64,000 bases of DNA, from the NCBI GenBank assembly GCA_944323995.1, contig CALUUN010000002.1, forward strand, positions 1 to 64,000, given 5' to 3'. The notes under the pieces are model-generated. The model had not been told where the DNA came from, searched no databases, and saw only the letters and a program-made list of their open reading frames with translations. Position numbers and translations under genes: made by a program. The first letter of the stretch is position 1. Every line of letters starts with the position of its first letter. Origin of the DNA: Candidatus Gastranaerophilales bacterium. Lineage in GTDB: Bacteria; Cyanobacteriota; Vampirovibrionia; Gastranaerophilales; Gastranaerophilaceae. Positions 52,147-60,476 of this stretch are shown here, in pieces.

Positions 52147-53250
52147 TTATGATTTTACTCTGTTTCTCTTTGTGATAAAAGGCCGTTTTACAACTTCAGC
52201 GTCATGAAGTTTTTCTCTTATCATAACCTGAACAACTGCACCCGTGCAAATTTCTTTAATATTTTTTACATAAGCCATTGCAATATTCGCACTCAACACG
52301 GGAGAAACCCCGCCGCTTGTTACTGCTCCGACTTTTTCGCCTTTATAATAAACTTCATATTCATGTCTTGCTACGGATTTGTCCAGCATTTTCAGTCCGA
52401 TTAACTTTTTCGGCGCCCCGTTTTCCAATTGTTCAGTAATAACCTTTTTGCCGTTGTAATCTTCAAATTTGTCTTTCGGAATCGACCATGAAAGCCCCGC
52501 CTCAACAGGTGTGGTATTTTCGTCCAAATCATTTCCGTACAAAGGCAGTGCAGCCTCCAAACGTAAAGTGTCGCGTGCCCCCAGACCGACAGGCATAATG
52601 TTGAATTCTTTGCCTTCCGCCAGCAATTTGTCCCAGAGATATTCCGCATATTCATTGATTACCAGAAGTTCAAACCCGTCCTCTCCGGTATAACCCGTTC
52701 TTGAGATAAACATCGGAATGTTTAAAAGATTTGCTTCTATTATTGAAAAAGAATCCTGATCCGCAGTGTAACCGAGTTTATGCATCAAATCAATTGCTTT
52801 GGGCCCCTGAACAGCCAGCAATGAAAGATTGTGCGACTGATTATCAAGGTTAATCGTATATCCGCGCTGGTTCAGCGACATCCAGTTAATATCTTCGTCA
52901 ACTCTTGAGGCGTTACAGATTATAAGATAGGTGTTTTCTCTCAATTTGTATATGATTAAATCGTCGATAAGTCCGCCTTTGCGGTTGGGAAGCTGGCAGT
53001 ATACTGCCTTTCCGTCAGTAAGTTTTGAAATGTCCTGCGGAACTATTTTGTTCAGAAATTCCTCCGCATCTTTTCCTACCACGTAAACTTCGCCCATGTG
53101 CGAAACATCAAACAGCCCGACATTTTCGCGGACGTTTTTATGTTCCTCAATGATTGATTTGTACTGTACCGGCATGTGCCAGCCCGCGAAGTCAACCATT
53201 TTCGCACCCAGTGCAACGTGTTTGTCATGCAGATATGTTTCTTTTACCAT
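52147..53250 (-). CDS. gcvT: Glycine cleavage system T protein (aminomethyltransferase)
   Basis: A 367-residue tetrahydrofolate-dependent enzyme releasing ammonia and 5,10-methylene-THF. MVDFAGWHMPVQYKSIIEEH, GLFDVSHMGEV, GYTGEDGFELLV and GLGARDTLRLEAALPLYGND are diagnostic. Start at 53250 (GGGAGA upstream); 17 earlier codons of the frame lack a site. First gene of gcvT-gcvH-gcvPA. Confidence 0.95.
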   Translation of the reverse strand: MVKETYLHDKHVALGAKMVDFAGWHMPVQYKSIIEEHKNVRENVGLFDVSHMGEVYVVGKDAEEFLNKIVPQDISKLTDGKAVYCQLPNRKGGLIDDLIIYKLRENTYLIICNASRVDEDINWMSLNQRGYTINLDNQSHNLSLLAVQGPKAIDLMHKLGYTADQDSFSIIEANLLNIPMFISRTGYTGEDGFELLVINEYAEYLWDKLLAEGKEFNIMPVGLGARDTLRLEAALPLYGNDLDENTTPVEAGLSWSIPKDKFEDYNGKKVITEQLENGAPKKLIGLKMLDKSVARHEYEVYYKGEKVGAVTSGGVSPVLSANIAMAYVKNIKEICTGAVVQVMIREKLHDAEVVKRPFITKRNRVKS

Positions 53251-53305
53251 GATTAAATTCTCCCTTGAATTTATTGTCTGATTTTTCGGAAGAATTGTCA
53301 AGTGG

Positions 53306-54334
53306 TTATTCAGATTCTTGAAGCTGTTTGTACAATTCTATTTGTCTGCCGGACAAATTTTTCGGGATAACAATTTTAATCCTTGCGTTTAAATTGCCGT
53401 ATCCGCCGCCTTTTTTGGGCAGCCCCAGATCTTTCAGCCTGAGTATCTGACCGGTAGAAGTTTTCGGCGGAATTTTTATACCGATTTTTCCGTGAAGAGT
53501 TTCAATATCTTTTTTGACTCCCAGAACAGCTTCCGGAGGCGTAATTTCAATATCTTTTGTCAAATCGCAGCCGTCAATGTCGTATTCTTTATCCTGCATA
53601 TGAATAACCAGATATAAATCGCCTTTTTGACCGTAATCGTCCGTTTTGCCTTCATTTCTTACGCGGACTTTTTGCCCTTCTTTGATTTCTGCCGGAAGTT
53701 TTACCTTGATGGATTTTGGTTCCGAAATTATACCCGTGCCGCCGCAGGCCGCACAAAACCCGCCTGAAGGCGGACATTGATGACATTTCTTCATTTGATT
53801 AAACCTTACGTTAACAGGTTTTTGATTAAATAAATCTTTTGCCGTAATGTTTAAAGTCATCGTGACATCAAGATTTTCAGCCTTCGGCCGGCGCGTTTTT
53901 TGTCTTGCACTCTGTCCGGCGCCGAAATCAAATCCGCCGAAATCCATTCTGCGGCTTGAAGTCTGTCCCGCCATCATATCGCCGAAAAGCGAACTGAAAA
54001 AGTCGGAGAATCCGCCCAAATCCTGACCGCCAAAGTTAAAGGTTTGATAACCTCCCTGTCCGGAGCCAAAATTAAACTGTTCAAATCCCGGAGGCGGAGT
54101 GTATTCCGCGCCGCCCTGCCAGTTTGAACCGAGGCTGTCGTATCTCTGCCGTTTTTGTTTGTCACCCAGAACTTCGTAGGCTTCGTTTATATCTTTGAAT
54201 TTTGCTTCGGCTTCTTTTGTTTTATTTACATCCGGATGGTATTTGCGCGCAAGTTTTCTGTAGGCCGATTTAATCTCGGACTCGGTTGCTCCGCGCTTTA
54301 CTCCCAATATTTCGTAATAATCTTTGTATTGCAT
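53306..54334 (-). CDS. DnaJ/CbpA-type J-domain co-chaperone
   Basis: A 342-residue Hsp40. The J domain (1-70; [20 protein letters not shown], with the HPD motif in YHPDVNKT) is followed by a Gly/Phe-rich linker, then a reduced cysteine region with only one zinc-type cluster ([19 protein letters not shown]) instead of the four CxxCxGxG of DnaJ, then the two C-terminal beta domains ([20 protein letters not shown]). It stimulates DnaK. An intermediate between DnaJ and CbpA. AGGAG before the ATG. Confidence 0.9.
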   Translation of the reverse strand: MQYKDYYEILGVKRGATESEIKSAYRKLARKYHPDVNKTKEAEAKFKDINEAYEVLGDKQKRQRYDSLGSNWQGGAEYTPPPGFEQFNFGSGQGGYQTFNFGGQDLGGFSDFFSSLFGDMMAGQTSSRRMDFGGFDFGAGQSARQKTRRPKAENLDVTMTLNITAKDLFNQKPVNVRFNQMKKCHQCPPSGGFCAACGGTGIISEPKSIKVKLPAEIKEGQKVRVRNEGKTDDYGQKGDLYLVIHMQDKEYDIDGCDLTKDIEITPPEAVLGVKKDIETLHGKIGIKIPPKTSTGQILRLKDLGLPKKGGGYGNLNARIKIVIPKNLSGRQIELYKQLQESE

Positions 54335-54446
54335 ATTTATCTCCTATTCTTATGATAATATAAAATTTATTAAATCCTGAATTTATTAATTATTTTTTAA
54401 CAGTAAGCCGCTTGAACAATTTATGTAACATGTCTAAACATATCGC

Positions 54447-54571
54447 TTGTAAAATAAAATTGTTTGTAATATCATAAGTATCGTTAACTGCCGGAATACG
54501 CTTTTTAATGAGCAGCAATTAATCCGGTAAGAACGGGTAGAAGGAGCCGAAGCGCTGACGCCTGAGGTTCC
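54447..54571 (+). promoter_or_regulatory. Promoter and hairpin leader of rpsH operon
   Basis: -35 TTGTAA (54447-54452), 17-nt spacer, -10 TATCAT (54470-54475). The ~110-nt leader has CCGGA/TCCGG (54491-54527) and a tight hairpin 54543-54571: GGAGCC/GGTTCC, internal loop, then GCG-CTGA-CGC. S8 represses its own operon in E. coli through such RNA; a similar role is possible here. Confidence 0.65.
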
Positions 54572-54592
54572 GCAAACAGAAAAGGAATAAAT

Positions 54593-54988
54593 ATGAACAC
54601 AGATCCGATAGCAGACATGCTAACCAGAATCAGAAACGCAAGCCAGGTTTCTCACGAAACTGTTTCTATGCCTTCATCTAAATTGAAAGTGGAATTGGCT
54701 AAATTGTTAAAATCAGAAGGTTTCATCACTGATTACGAAGTAAAAGAAGAAGGAAAATTTAAAGTCCTCGTTATTACTTTGAAATATGATGAAAAACACA
54801 AACCCGTAATCACAAAACTTGAAAGAGTTTCAAAACCGGGTTTGAGAAGCTATTCAAAAGCTAAAAACCTGCCGCAGGTATTGGGCGGTATGGGTGTAGC
54901 AATCGTTTCAACAAGCAAAGGCTTGCTGACAGACAGAAAAGCCCGCAAAGAAAATATCGGCGGCGAAGTTCTTTGCTACATCTATTAG
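54593..54988 (+). CDS. rpsH: 30S ribosomal protein S8
   Basis: A 131-residue S8, a primary 16S binder and, in E. coli, translational repressor of the spc operon. [20 protein letters not shown] and [20 protein letters not shown] are diagnostic. AAGGA before the ATG. First gene of a three-gene fragment rpsH-rplF-rplR with its own promoter, 27 kb away from, and opposite to, the rpsJ-rpsN block. Confidence 0.97.
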   Translation: MNTDPIADMLTRIRNASQVSHETVSMPSSKLKVELAKLLKSEGFITDYEVKEEGKFKVLVITLKYDEKHKPVITKLERVSKPGLRSYSKAKNLPQVLGGMGVAIVSTSKGLLTDRKARKENIGGEVLCYIY

Positions 54989-55051
54989 TAATTGAGCATA
55001 ATTGGTAGAAAAGCTCAAATTTGTACAAATATACCAAAAGGAGAAAAGAAA

Positions 55052-55591
55052 ATGTCACGTATAGGTAAAAAACCGATTGAAATTCCGCAGGGAGTTGAAA
55101 TCAAAATAGAAGGTCAAAAAGTTACCGCAAAAGGACCTCTCGGCGAAGAATCAGTAGAAGTTCGCCCCGAAATTGCAGTAAAAATTGAAGACAACCACAT
55201 CTTGCTTTCAAAAGTAGGTGAATCAAGAGAAACCGATGCTTTGTACGGTTTGTTCAGAACACTGGTTGCAAACGCAGTACACGGTGTTAAAGAAGGTTTT
55301 GAAAAGAAACTTGAAATTCAGGGTGTTGGTTATCGTGCTCAAATGCAGGGTACTACTTTGAATATGCAGTTAGGCTATTCTCACCCTGTTGACATTGTAC
55401 CTCCGCAAGGAATTACTCTGTCTGTTGAAGCAAACACAAAAATTACCGTAAAAGGTTCCAACAAACAAACAGTAGGCGATGTTGCGGCTGAAATCAGAAG
55501 CAAACGTCCGCCTGAAGTTTACAAAGGAAAAGGTATCAGATACGAAGGCGAACACATCAGACGTAAAGCCGGTAAAGCTGGTAAAAAATAA
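55052..55591 (+). CDS. rplF: 50S ribosomal protein L6
   Basis: A 179-residue L6 near the factor-binding site. MSRIGKKPIEIPQGVEIKIE is the canonical start, with AAAAGGAGAAAA before it; the frame's earlier start is not used. VEGFEKKLEIQG-type and LEIQGVGYRAQMQGTTLNMQ confirm the family, ending RRKAGKAGKK. Confidence 0.97.
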   Translation: MSRIGKKPIEIPQGVEIKIEGQKVTAKGPLGEESVEVRPEIAVKIEDNHILLSKVGESRETDALYGLFRTLVANAVHGVKEGFEKKLEIQGVGYRAQMQGTTLNMQLGYSHPVDIVPPQGITLSVEANTKITVKGSNKQTVGDVAAEIRSKRPPEVYKGKGIRYEGEHIRRKAGKAGKK

Positions 55592-55661
55592 TAACAAGCC
55601 CGCATAAACCCTTAGAAGTGGTTCTTTTAAGAAGGTTTGGGTAAAATGAAAGGAAAATAAA

Positions 55662-56030
55662 ATGATTAAACAAAAAACAAGAAAACCGCAAGTACAAAAA
55701 AGACACAAATCAATCAGAACAAAATTGTCAGGCACATCGGAATTCCCGAGACTGGCTGTTTACAGAAGCACAAAACATATTTACGCACAGTTAATTGATG
55801 ATGAAAAACACGTAACAATTTGCTCTGCATCATCAGTTGACAAAGACCTTAAAGAAAAATTAGCTCACGGCGGAAACATCGACGCTGCAAAAGTTGTCGG
55901 TGAAGCCATTGCTAAAAAAGCAAAAGCTAAAGGTATTGAATGCGTAGTATTCGACCGCGGCGGATTTTTATATCACGGCCGTGTGGCAGCTTTAGCTGAC
56001 GCAGCCCGCGAAGCAGACTTGATGTTCTAA
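55662..56030 (+). CDS. rplR: 50S ribosomal protein L18
   Basis: A 122-residue L18, which binds 5S r[35 protein letters not shown] and [20 protein letters not shown] are typical. In other bacteria rpsE, rpmD, rplO and secY follow; here a strong terminator ends the unit and adhE faces it. Confidence 0.97.
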   Translation: MIKQKTRKPQVQKRHKSIRTKLSGTSEFPRLAVYRSTKHIYAQLIDDEKHVTICSASSVDKDLKEKLAHGGNIDAAKVVGEAIAKKAKAKGIECVVFDRGGFLYHGRVAALADAAREADLMF

Positions 56031-56047
56031 AATTTTGTTTATATAAA

Positions 56048-56077
56048 AAAAGCGGCCGGCATTCGCCGGCCGCTTTT
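56048..56077 (+). terminator. Bidirectional terminator rplR/adhE
   Basis: A 13-bp perfect stem (AAAAGCGGCCGGC) with a 4-nt loop and T-runs both ways, between the convergent rplR and adhE. Confidence 0.9.
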
Positions 56078-56089
56078 CATTTGGTCTTT

Positions 56090-58759
56090 TTAGTCGTTTT
56101 CGTAATCTCTTACAACACCTTCATAAGCGTCAATGTAAATTTTTCTGATGTCTTCCATCAACGGATATGCAGGGTTTGCACCTGTACATTGATCGTCAAA
56201 TGCAAGTTCAACCATTTCATCAAGTTTATCATAGAAGTCTTTTTCGGTTACACCGAAATCTTTGATTGATTTAGGCAGGTTGATTGCGTTTTTCAATCTT
56301 GTAATTTCGCCTAACAGCAATTCGACTTTTTCATCGTCGGTTTTGCCGCCCAGATTAAGTTCATCCGCAATCTGGCCGTATTTAGCTTTTGCGTTCGGGA
56401 ACTTGTATTGCGGGAATGTACATTGTTTTTTCGGGCAATCCGTTGCGTTGTATTTGATTACCTGATTAATCAATAAAGCGTTTGCAACACCGTGCGGTAC
56501 GTTAAACATAGCACCGAGTTTGTGAGCCATTGAGTGGCACAAGCCCAAAAATGCGTTTGCAAATGCCATACCGGCAATTGTAGCTGCATAGTGCATTTTT
56601 TCTCTTGCTACGGGGTCGTTAGCACCTTCATTGTATGATCTTTCAAGATATCTGAAGATGAGTTTTGTTGCTTCCAGAGCATTTGAATTTGTGAAGTTTG
56701 TAGCCATGGAAGAAACATACGCTTCAATTGAGTGAACAAGTGCATCAATACCTGATGCCGCTGTCAAGCCTTTCGGCATACCGTCAACAAAGTTCGGGTC
56801 GATAATTGCCATGTTCGGAGTCAATGCGTAATCCGCAATTGCATATTTTACATGGGTTGCATCATCGGTAATAATTGCAAACGGAGTAACTTCGGAACCT
56901 GTTCCTGATGTTGTCGGAATTGCAACCATGGTTGCTTTTTTACCTAAATCAGGTATTCTGCAGATTCTTTTTCTGATATCCATAAATCTCATTGAAATAT
57001 CTTCAAATACCGTATCAGGCTGTTCATACATTAACCACATAATTTTAGCGGCATCCATCGGAGAACCTCCGCCCAGCGCAATGATAACATCAGGTTCGTA
57101 AGGTTTGATAATTTCCATTGCCTGTTTGATTGTTGATAATGTCGGATCGGGTTTAACATCAAAGAATATCTGATGGTCAATGCCGATTTCATCCAAAACA
57201 TTAACAATCTGGTCAACTGCGCCTGAATTGAACAAGAATCTGTCAGTTACAATAAATGCACGTTTTTTGCCTTCAAGTTCACGGAGCGCTAAATCAACCG
57301 CGCCTCTTTTGAAGTAAACTTTCGGCGGAACTTTAAACCATAACATGTTTTCTCTCCTTTCAGCAACAGTTTTGTAGTTTAGTAAGTGTTCAACACCAAT
57401 GTTACCTGATACTGCGTTTTTACCCCAAGAACCGCATCCTAATGAAAGTGACGGCTCAAGTTTGAAGTTATACAAATCGCCGATACCGCCCTGTGCTGAA
57501 GGTGAGTTAATCAATACACGGCAGGTAGGCATTTTTTCGGCATATCTGTCAATTCTTTCCTGATGACGTGCATCTGTATAAAGGTCAGCAGAGTGGCCTG
57601 CACCGCCTTTTATTACAAGTTCGTACGCCATTTCGGCTGCTTCTTCAAAATCTTTTGCTTTATACATTGTCAAAATCGGGGAGAGTTTTTCTCTGGAGAA
57701 CGGATCTTCCCAATCAACTTTAGGTCTTTCGGCAAGCAATATCTTAGAATTTGCCGGAACTTCAAATCCCGCAAGTTCGGCAATCTTTCTTGCGCTCTGA
57801 CCTACAATTGCCGGATGGGCAGTTCCGCGTTTCGGATCAATGAACGGAAGAGCCATAAGTTTCTTTTCATCAGCCTGACTCAATAAGTGTGCGCCTCTGT
57901 AAATAAATTCTTTTTTAACTTCTTCGTATACTTCATCAACAACGACTACTGACTGTTCTGATGCACAAATCATACCGTTATCAAAAGTTTTTGACATAAT
58001 GATTGATGAAACAGCCATTTTGATATCGGCGGTTTCGTCAATAACGGCTGAAGCGTTACCGGGGCCTACGCCTAAGGCAGGGTTTCCTGATGAATATGCA
58101 GCCTTAACCATTCCCGGGCCGCCTGTTGCTAAAATACATGCGATTGATTCGTGTTTCATCAACTGATTTGACAATTCAATTGACGGAACATCAATCCAGC
58201 CGATAATGTCTTCCGGAGCGCCCGCTTTAACTGCAGCTTCCAAAACTAATTTTGCAGCTGCAATTGTGCATTTTGTTGCTCTCGGGTGCGGTGAAAAGAT
58301 TATTGCGTTTCTTGTCTTTAAAGCTATTAATGATTTGAATATAGCAGTTGAAGTCGGGTTTGTTGTAGGTACAATACCTGCAATAACACCGAGAGGTTCC
58401 GCAACAATTTTGATACCGTTGGTTTTGTCTTCTTTAATAATTCCGCAGGTTTTTGCGTTTTTGTGTTTGTTGTAAATGTATTCGGAAGCGTAGTGGTTTT
58501 TAATAATTTTATCTTCCAATACACCCATGCCGGTTTCTTCCACTGCCATTCTTGCAAGAGGAATACGTGCTTTGTCAGCTGCGGTTGCTGCTGCTTTGAA
58601 AATTGCATCAACCTGTTCCTGTGTGTAAGTTGCATAAATCTTTTGAGCTTTTTTTACTCTTTCGATAAGCAATTCCAATTGTTCGGCGTTGTCAACCAGT
58701 GTAGACTTGTTCAAAGTCTTTTCCAGTTTTTCAACCGTCTTTTTGCTTTTTGTTGTCAT
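56090..58759 (-). CDS. adhE: Bifunctional acetaldehyde-CoA/alcohol dehydrogenase
   Basis: An 889-residue fermentative enzyme turning acetyl-CoA into ethanol with two NADH. N-terminal aldehyde dehydrogenase (~1-445), with TTNPTSTAIF and the catalytic Cys in NGMICASEQSVVV, and C-terminal iron-dependent alcohol dehydrogenase (~460-889), with ALGGGSPMDAAKIMW and the metal-binding HSMAHKLGAMFNVPHGVANA. Such proteins form spirosomes. AAAAGGAGATAATT before the ATG. Together with the lack of respiratory genes it suggests fermentation. Confidence 0.96.
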   Translation of the reverse strand: MTTKSKKTVEKLEKTLNKSTLVDNAEQLELLIERVKKAQKIYATYTQEQVDAIFKAAATAADKARIPLARMAVEETGMGVLEDKIIKNHYASEYIYNKHKNAKTCGIIKEDKTNGIKIVAEPLGVIAGIVPTTNPTSTAIFKSLIALKTRNAIIFSPHPRATKCTIAAAKLVLEAAVKAGAPEDIIGWIDVPSIELSNQLMKHESIACILATGGPGMVKAAYSSGNPALGVGPGNASAVIDETADIKMAVSSIIMSKTFDNGMICASEQSVVVVDEVYEEVKKEFIYRGAHLLSQADEKKLMALPFIDPKRGTAHPAIVGQSARKIAELAGFEVPANSKILLAERPKVDWEDPFSREKLSPILTMYKAKDFEEAAEMAYELVIKGGAGHSADLYTDARHQERIDRYAEKMPTCRVLINSPSAQGGIGDLYNFKLEPSLSLGCGSWGKNAVSGNIGVEHLLNYKTVAERRENMLWFKVPPKVYFKRGAVDLALRELEGKKRAFIVTDRFLFNSGAVDQIVNVLDEIGIDHQIFFDVKPDPTLSTIKQAMEIIKPYEPDVIIALGGGSPMDAAKIMWLMYEQPDTVFEDISMRFMDIRKRICRIPDLGKKATMVAIPTTSGTGSEVTPFAIITDDATHVKYAIADYALTPNMAIIDPNFVDGMPKGLTAASGIDALVHSIEAYVSSMATNFTNSNALEATKLIFRYLERSYNEGANDPVAREKMHYAATIAGMAFANAFLGLCHSMAHKLGAMFNVPHGVANALLINQVIKYNATDCPKKQCTFPQYKFPNAKAKYGQIADELNLGGKTDDEKVELLLGEITRLKNAINLPKSIKDFGVTEKDFYDKLDEMVELAFDDQCTGANPAYPLMEDIRKIYIDAYEGVVRDYEND

Positions 58760-58918
58760 AATTATCTCCTTTTTGATTATAACGTCAGCTTTTTAGGGGT
58801 AATCATTATACCATAAAAACCTTTTTATTTATCGTGATTTATTTCACAATTACATTATAAAACAACAAAAGTAAAAAAGCAAGTGTATTTTTTACAATCT
58901 TTATTTTTTCTTTATAAA

Positions 58919-58947
58919 TTGCTATATTTAATAAAAACTGGTATAAT
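58919..58947 (+). promoter_or_regulatory. Promoter with +1 on the ATG
   Basis: -35 TTGCTA (58919-58924), 17-nt spacer, extended -10 TGG-TATAAT (58942-58947), then 6 nt and the ATG at 58954. No Shine-Dalgarno is possible. Confidence 0.7.
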
Positions 58948-58953
58948 TGTGCC

Positions 58954-59658
58954 ATGGATAAAATTATAAGAAAATTTTTATACTATATACTGGCAATGCG
59001 TGAAAAGACATTATCGCACAGACTCAGCAGCAGTCTTAAACATTCTTATAAAAATAAAACCACAAAAACGATTCTCTCCGCAACAGAACATGTGACTTTG
59101 AGTGCGGAAACCGAAAAAATTAAAACACTTGTGAGAAAAAATGTTGAAGATATTGTCAAGAATTGCGCAAATAATCCATATAAACTTCTTGAATACATTG
59201 AGGCCGCCGGAACTAATGTTTACAAAATAAATAATGCCGACAAAATCCTCTCGGCAATAGGCGAAGAAGAAGGCATAATTTTTGAACTTAAGGGGCTGAG
59301 AGCGTTATATATCAACCTTTTTACAACGGGAAAATTTTCGCTGTATTTTAAGCCGGCCTTTATTATGCGGGAAGGAAATATTGAACCTTTATACATGATT
59401 CAGCAGTTTTACAAATGGTATTCTTTAAAATCAAACCTTCCGGGTTTTGACTATAAAGCCCAGCAGGATTTCAAAAGGTATCTGAAAAACGTCAATGACA
59501 AAACCCTTTGCAGCCTCTCACTTGAAGATACTCTCAATTTGACGGAAGCCGTTGCAAGAGATCAGGAGGCTACCGATTTTGCCCTGTATATTGCAAATCA
59601 AACCGAAGGTGCACAAAAAGTCCGCCGCAAAATGTCAGACGGCGGAGCTGATGTTTAA
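58954..59658 (+). CDS. Hypothetical protein (234 aa)
   Basis: A 234-residue, lysine-rich, mostly helical protein without signal peptide. Segments such as KTLVRKNVEDIVKNCANNPY, YLKNVNDKTLCSLSLEDTLN and AVARDQEATDFALYIANQTE are soluble. No family recognised. The promoter places transcription start at the ATG, so it is one of the leaderless candidates. It is flanked by adhE (divergent) and a minus-strand small gene (convergent). Confidence 0.65.
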   Translation: MDKIIRKFLYYILAMREKTLSHRLSSSLKHSYKNKTTKTILSATEHVTLSAETEKIKTLVRKNVEDIVKNCANNPYKLLEYIEAAGTNVYKINNADKILSAIGEEEGIIFELKGLRALYINLFTTGKFSLYFKPAFIMREGNIEPLYMIQQFYKWYSLKSNLPGFDYKAQQDFKRYLKNVNDKTLCSLSLEDTLNLTEAVARDQEATDFALYIANQTEGAQKVRRKMSDGGADV

Positions 59659-59670
59659 AAAAACTTTATT

Positions 59671-59704
59671 AAAAAAAAACTTAGCAATTTGGGGTAAATT
59701 GCTA
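59671..59704 (-). terminator. Terminator of the 90-aa gene
   Basis: On minus, TAGCAATTT-ACCCC-AAATTGCTA forms a perfect 9-bp stem and is followed by AAG and nine Ts (59679-59671). Confidence 0.8.
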
Positions 59705-59747
59705 GAGTTTTACAAGTTGGGGTAAGTAGTTAAGGATTCTATGCATC

Positions 59748-60020
59748 TTATGCCATATAAGGCAGGTGGATGTATTCTGTATCATTAGCTTTTGGTGAAA
59801 ATAGTATATTATAAGCCTTGGCAAACTTGCAGCCCAATGCTTTTAAAGGGTTTGACTGAACTGCATCTGCATTTTGAGTAAGTCTTAAATTCTTTTCAAA
59901 GTTTAATTTATCTGAATTTTGAAGAGATAAAAGACCAACTTTCGGGGTTATGTTATTCATGTTACCTTCACCGAAGGTTATATGTTTTGTTGCTATATTT
60001 TGTATCGGAGATATTCTCAT
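59748..60020 (-). CDS. Small hypothetical protein with ITFG-type N terminus
   Basis: A 90-residue protein: MRISPIQNIATKHITFGEGN, then a polar stretch (LSLQNSDKLNFEKNLRLTQN) and a short hydrophobic/Ala-Lys end. It has a near-consensus promoter, a perfect AAGGAGG before the ATG and a good terminator, so it is probably well expressed. Not recognised; the opening is of the kind seen on other hypotheticals here. Confidence 0.7.
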   Translation of the reverse strand: MRISPIQNIATKHITFGEGNMNNITPKVGLLSLQNSDKLNFEKNLRLTQNADAVQSNPLKALGCKFAKAYNILFSPKANDTEYIHLPYMA

Positions 60021-60086
60021 TTTTACTCCCTCCTTTCGAGGCTTTTGTTATTAAGTGTTTTTTTAACACTTCATCCTAACAATTTC

Positions 60087-60115
60087 ACTATATACTATAA
60101 AGTTCTTTTTGTCAA
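60087..60115 (-). promoter_or_regulatory. Near-consensus promoter of the 90-aa gene
   Basis: On minus: -35 TTGACA (60115-60110), 17-nt spacer, -10 TATAGT (60092-60087). The leader contains AAGTGTT/AACACTT. Upstream lie two copies of AGTGGCAAAA on plus (60140-60149, 60178-60187), possible regulator sites. Confidence 0.75.
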
Positions 60116-60338
60116 CCCCTATTGTAAAGTTTTATTAAGAGTGGCAAAATTCAATCACCGTGCGCTATTTGGCATAAAGTGGCAAAAATACACTTATTGC
60201 TTTGTTTTAGACCTTGTAAAGATACACCCTGGCATGCCCTATCGGGGAATATTTGAAATAAAAAATAGTCCGTTCAGGTGAGTTAACACAGCTTACAGGC
60301 TAATTGAAAACGGCATGCCTTTTTATTTTAATATAGTT

Positions 60339-60401
60339 AAATCTTTTTCATACTTCCAGCTATTCTTAATTCCAACGGGAGCTCATACTCCCGTTTTTTT
60401 T
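60339..60401 (+). ncRNA. Candidate small RNA
   Basis: -35 TTGAAA (60304-60309), 17-nt spacer, -10 TTTAAT (60327-60332), predicted start near 60339, and a strong plus-strand terminator (AACGGGAG/CTCCCGTT with 6-nt loop and eight Ts, 60374-60401). No plus-strand gene lies nearby upstream to need this terminator. Predicted length ~63 nt. Confidence 0.35.
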
Positions 60402-60405
60402 CACT

Positions 60406-60450
60406 AAAAAAGCACACAGTATAAGCATTTAAGCAGGATTGTGCGCTTTT
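60406..60450 (-). terminator. Terminator of lysC
   Basis: AAAAGCGCACA paired with TGTGTGCTTTT (one mismatch), a ~23-nt loop and a T-run on minus, 27 bp after lysC. Confidence 0.65.
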
Positions 60451-60476
60451 AAAAATTAATGTAAAAATTACACTTT

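Larger units (their letters stand above)
60021..60476. other. 456-bp gap: promoter, possible sRNA, terminators
   Basis: Holds the minus promoter at 60087-60115, the repeated AGTGGCAAAA words, two copies of GGCATGCC (about 60231 and 60312), a plus promoter-like pair (60304-60332) with a plus terminator (60374-60401), and the lysC terminator. No protein gene is credible. Confidence 0.6.

Noticed and set aside
59682-59704. Operator palindrome before the minus-strand gene
   Set aside because: It lies downstream of that gene and is followed by nine Ts on minus, so it is a terminator.
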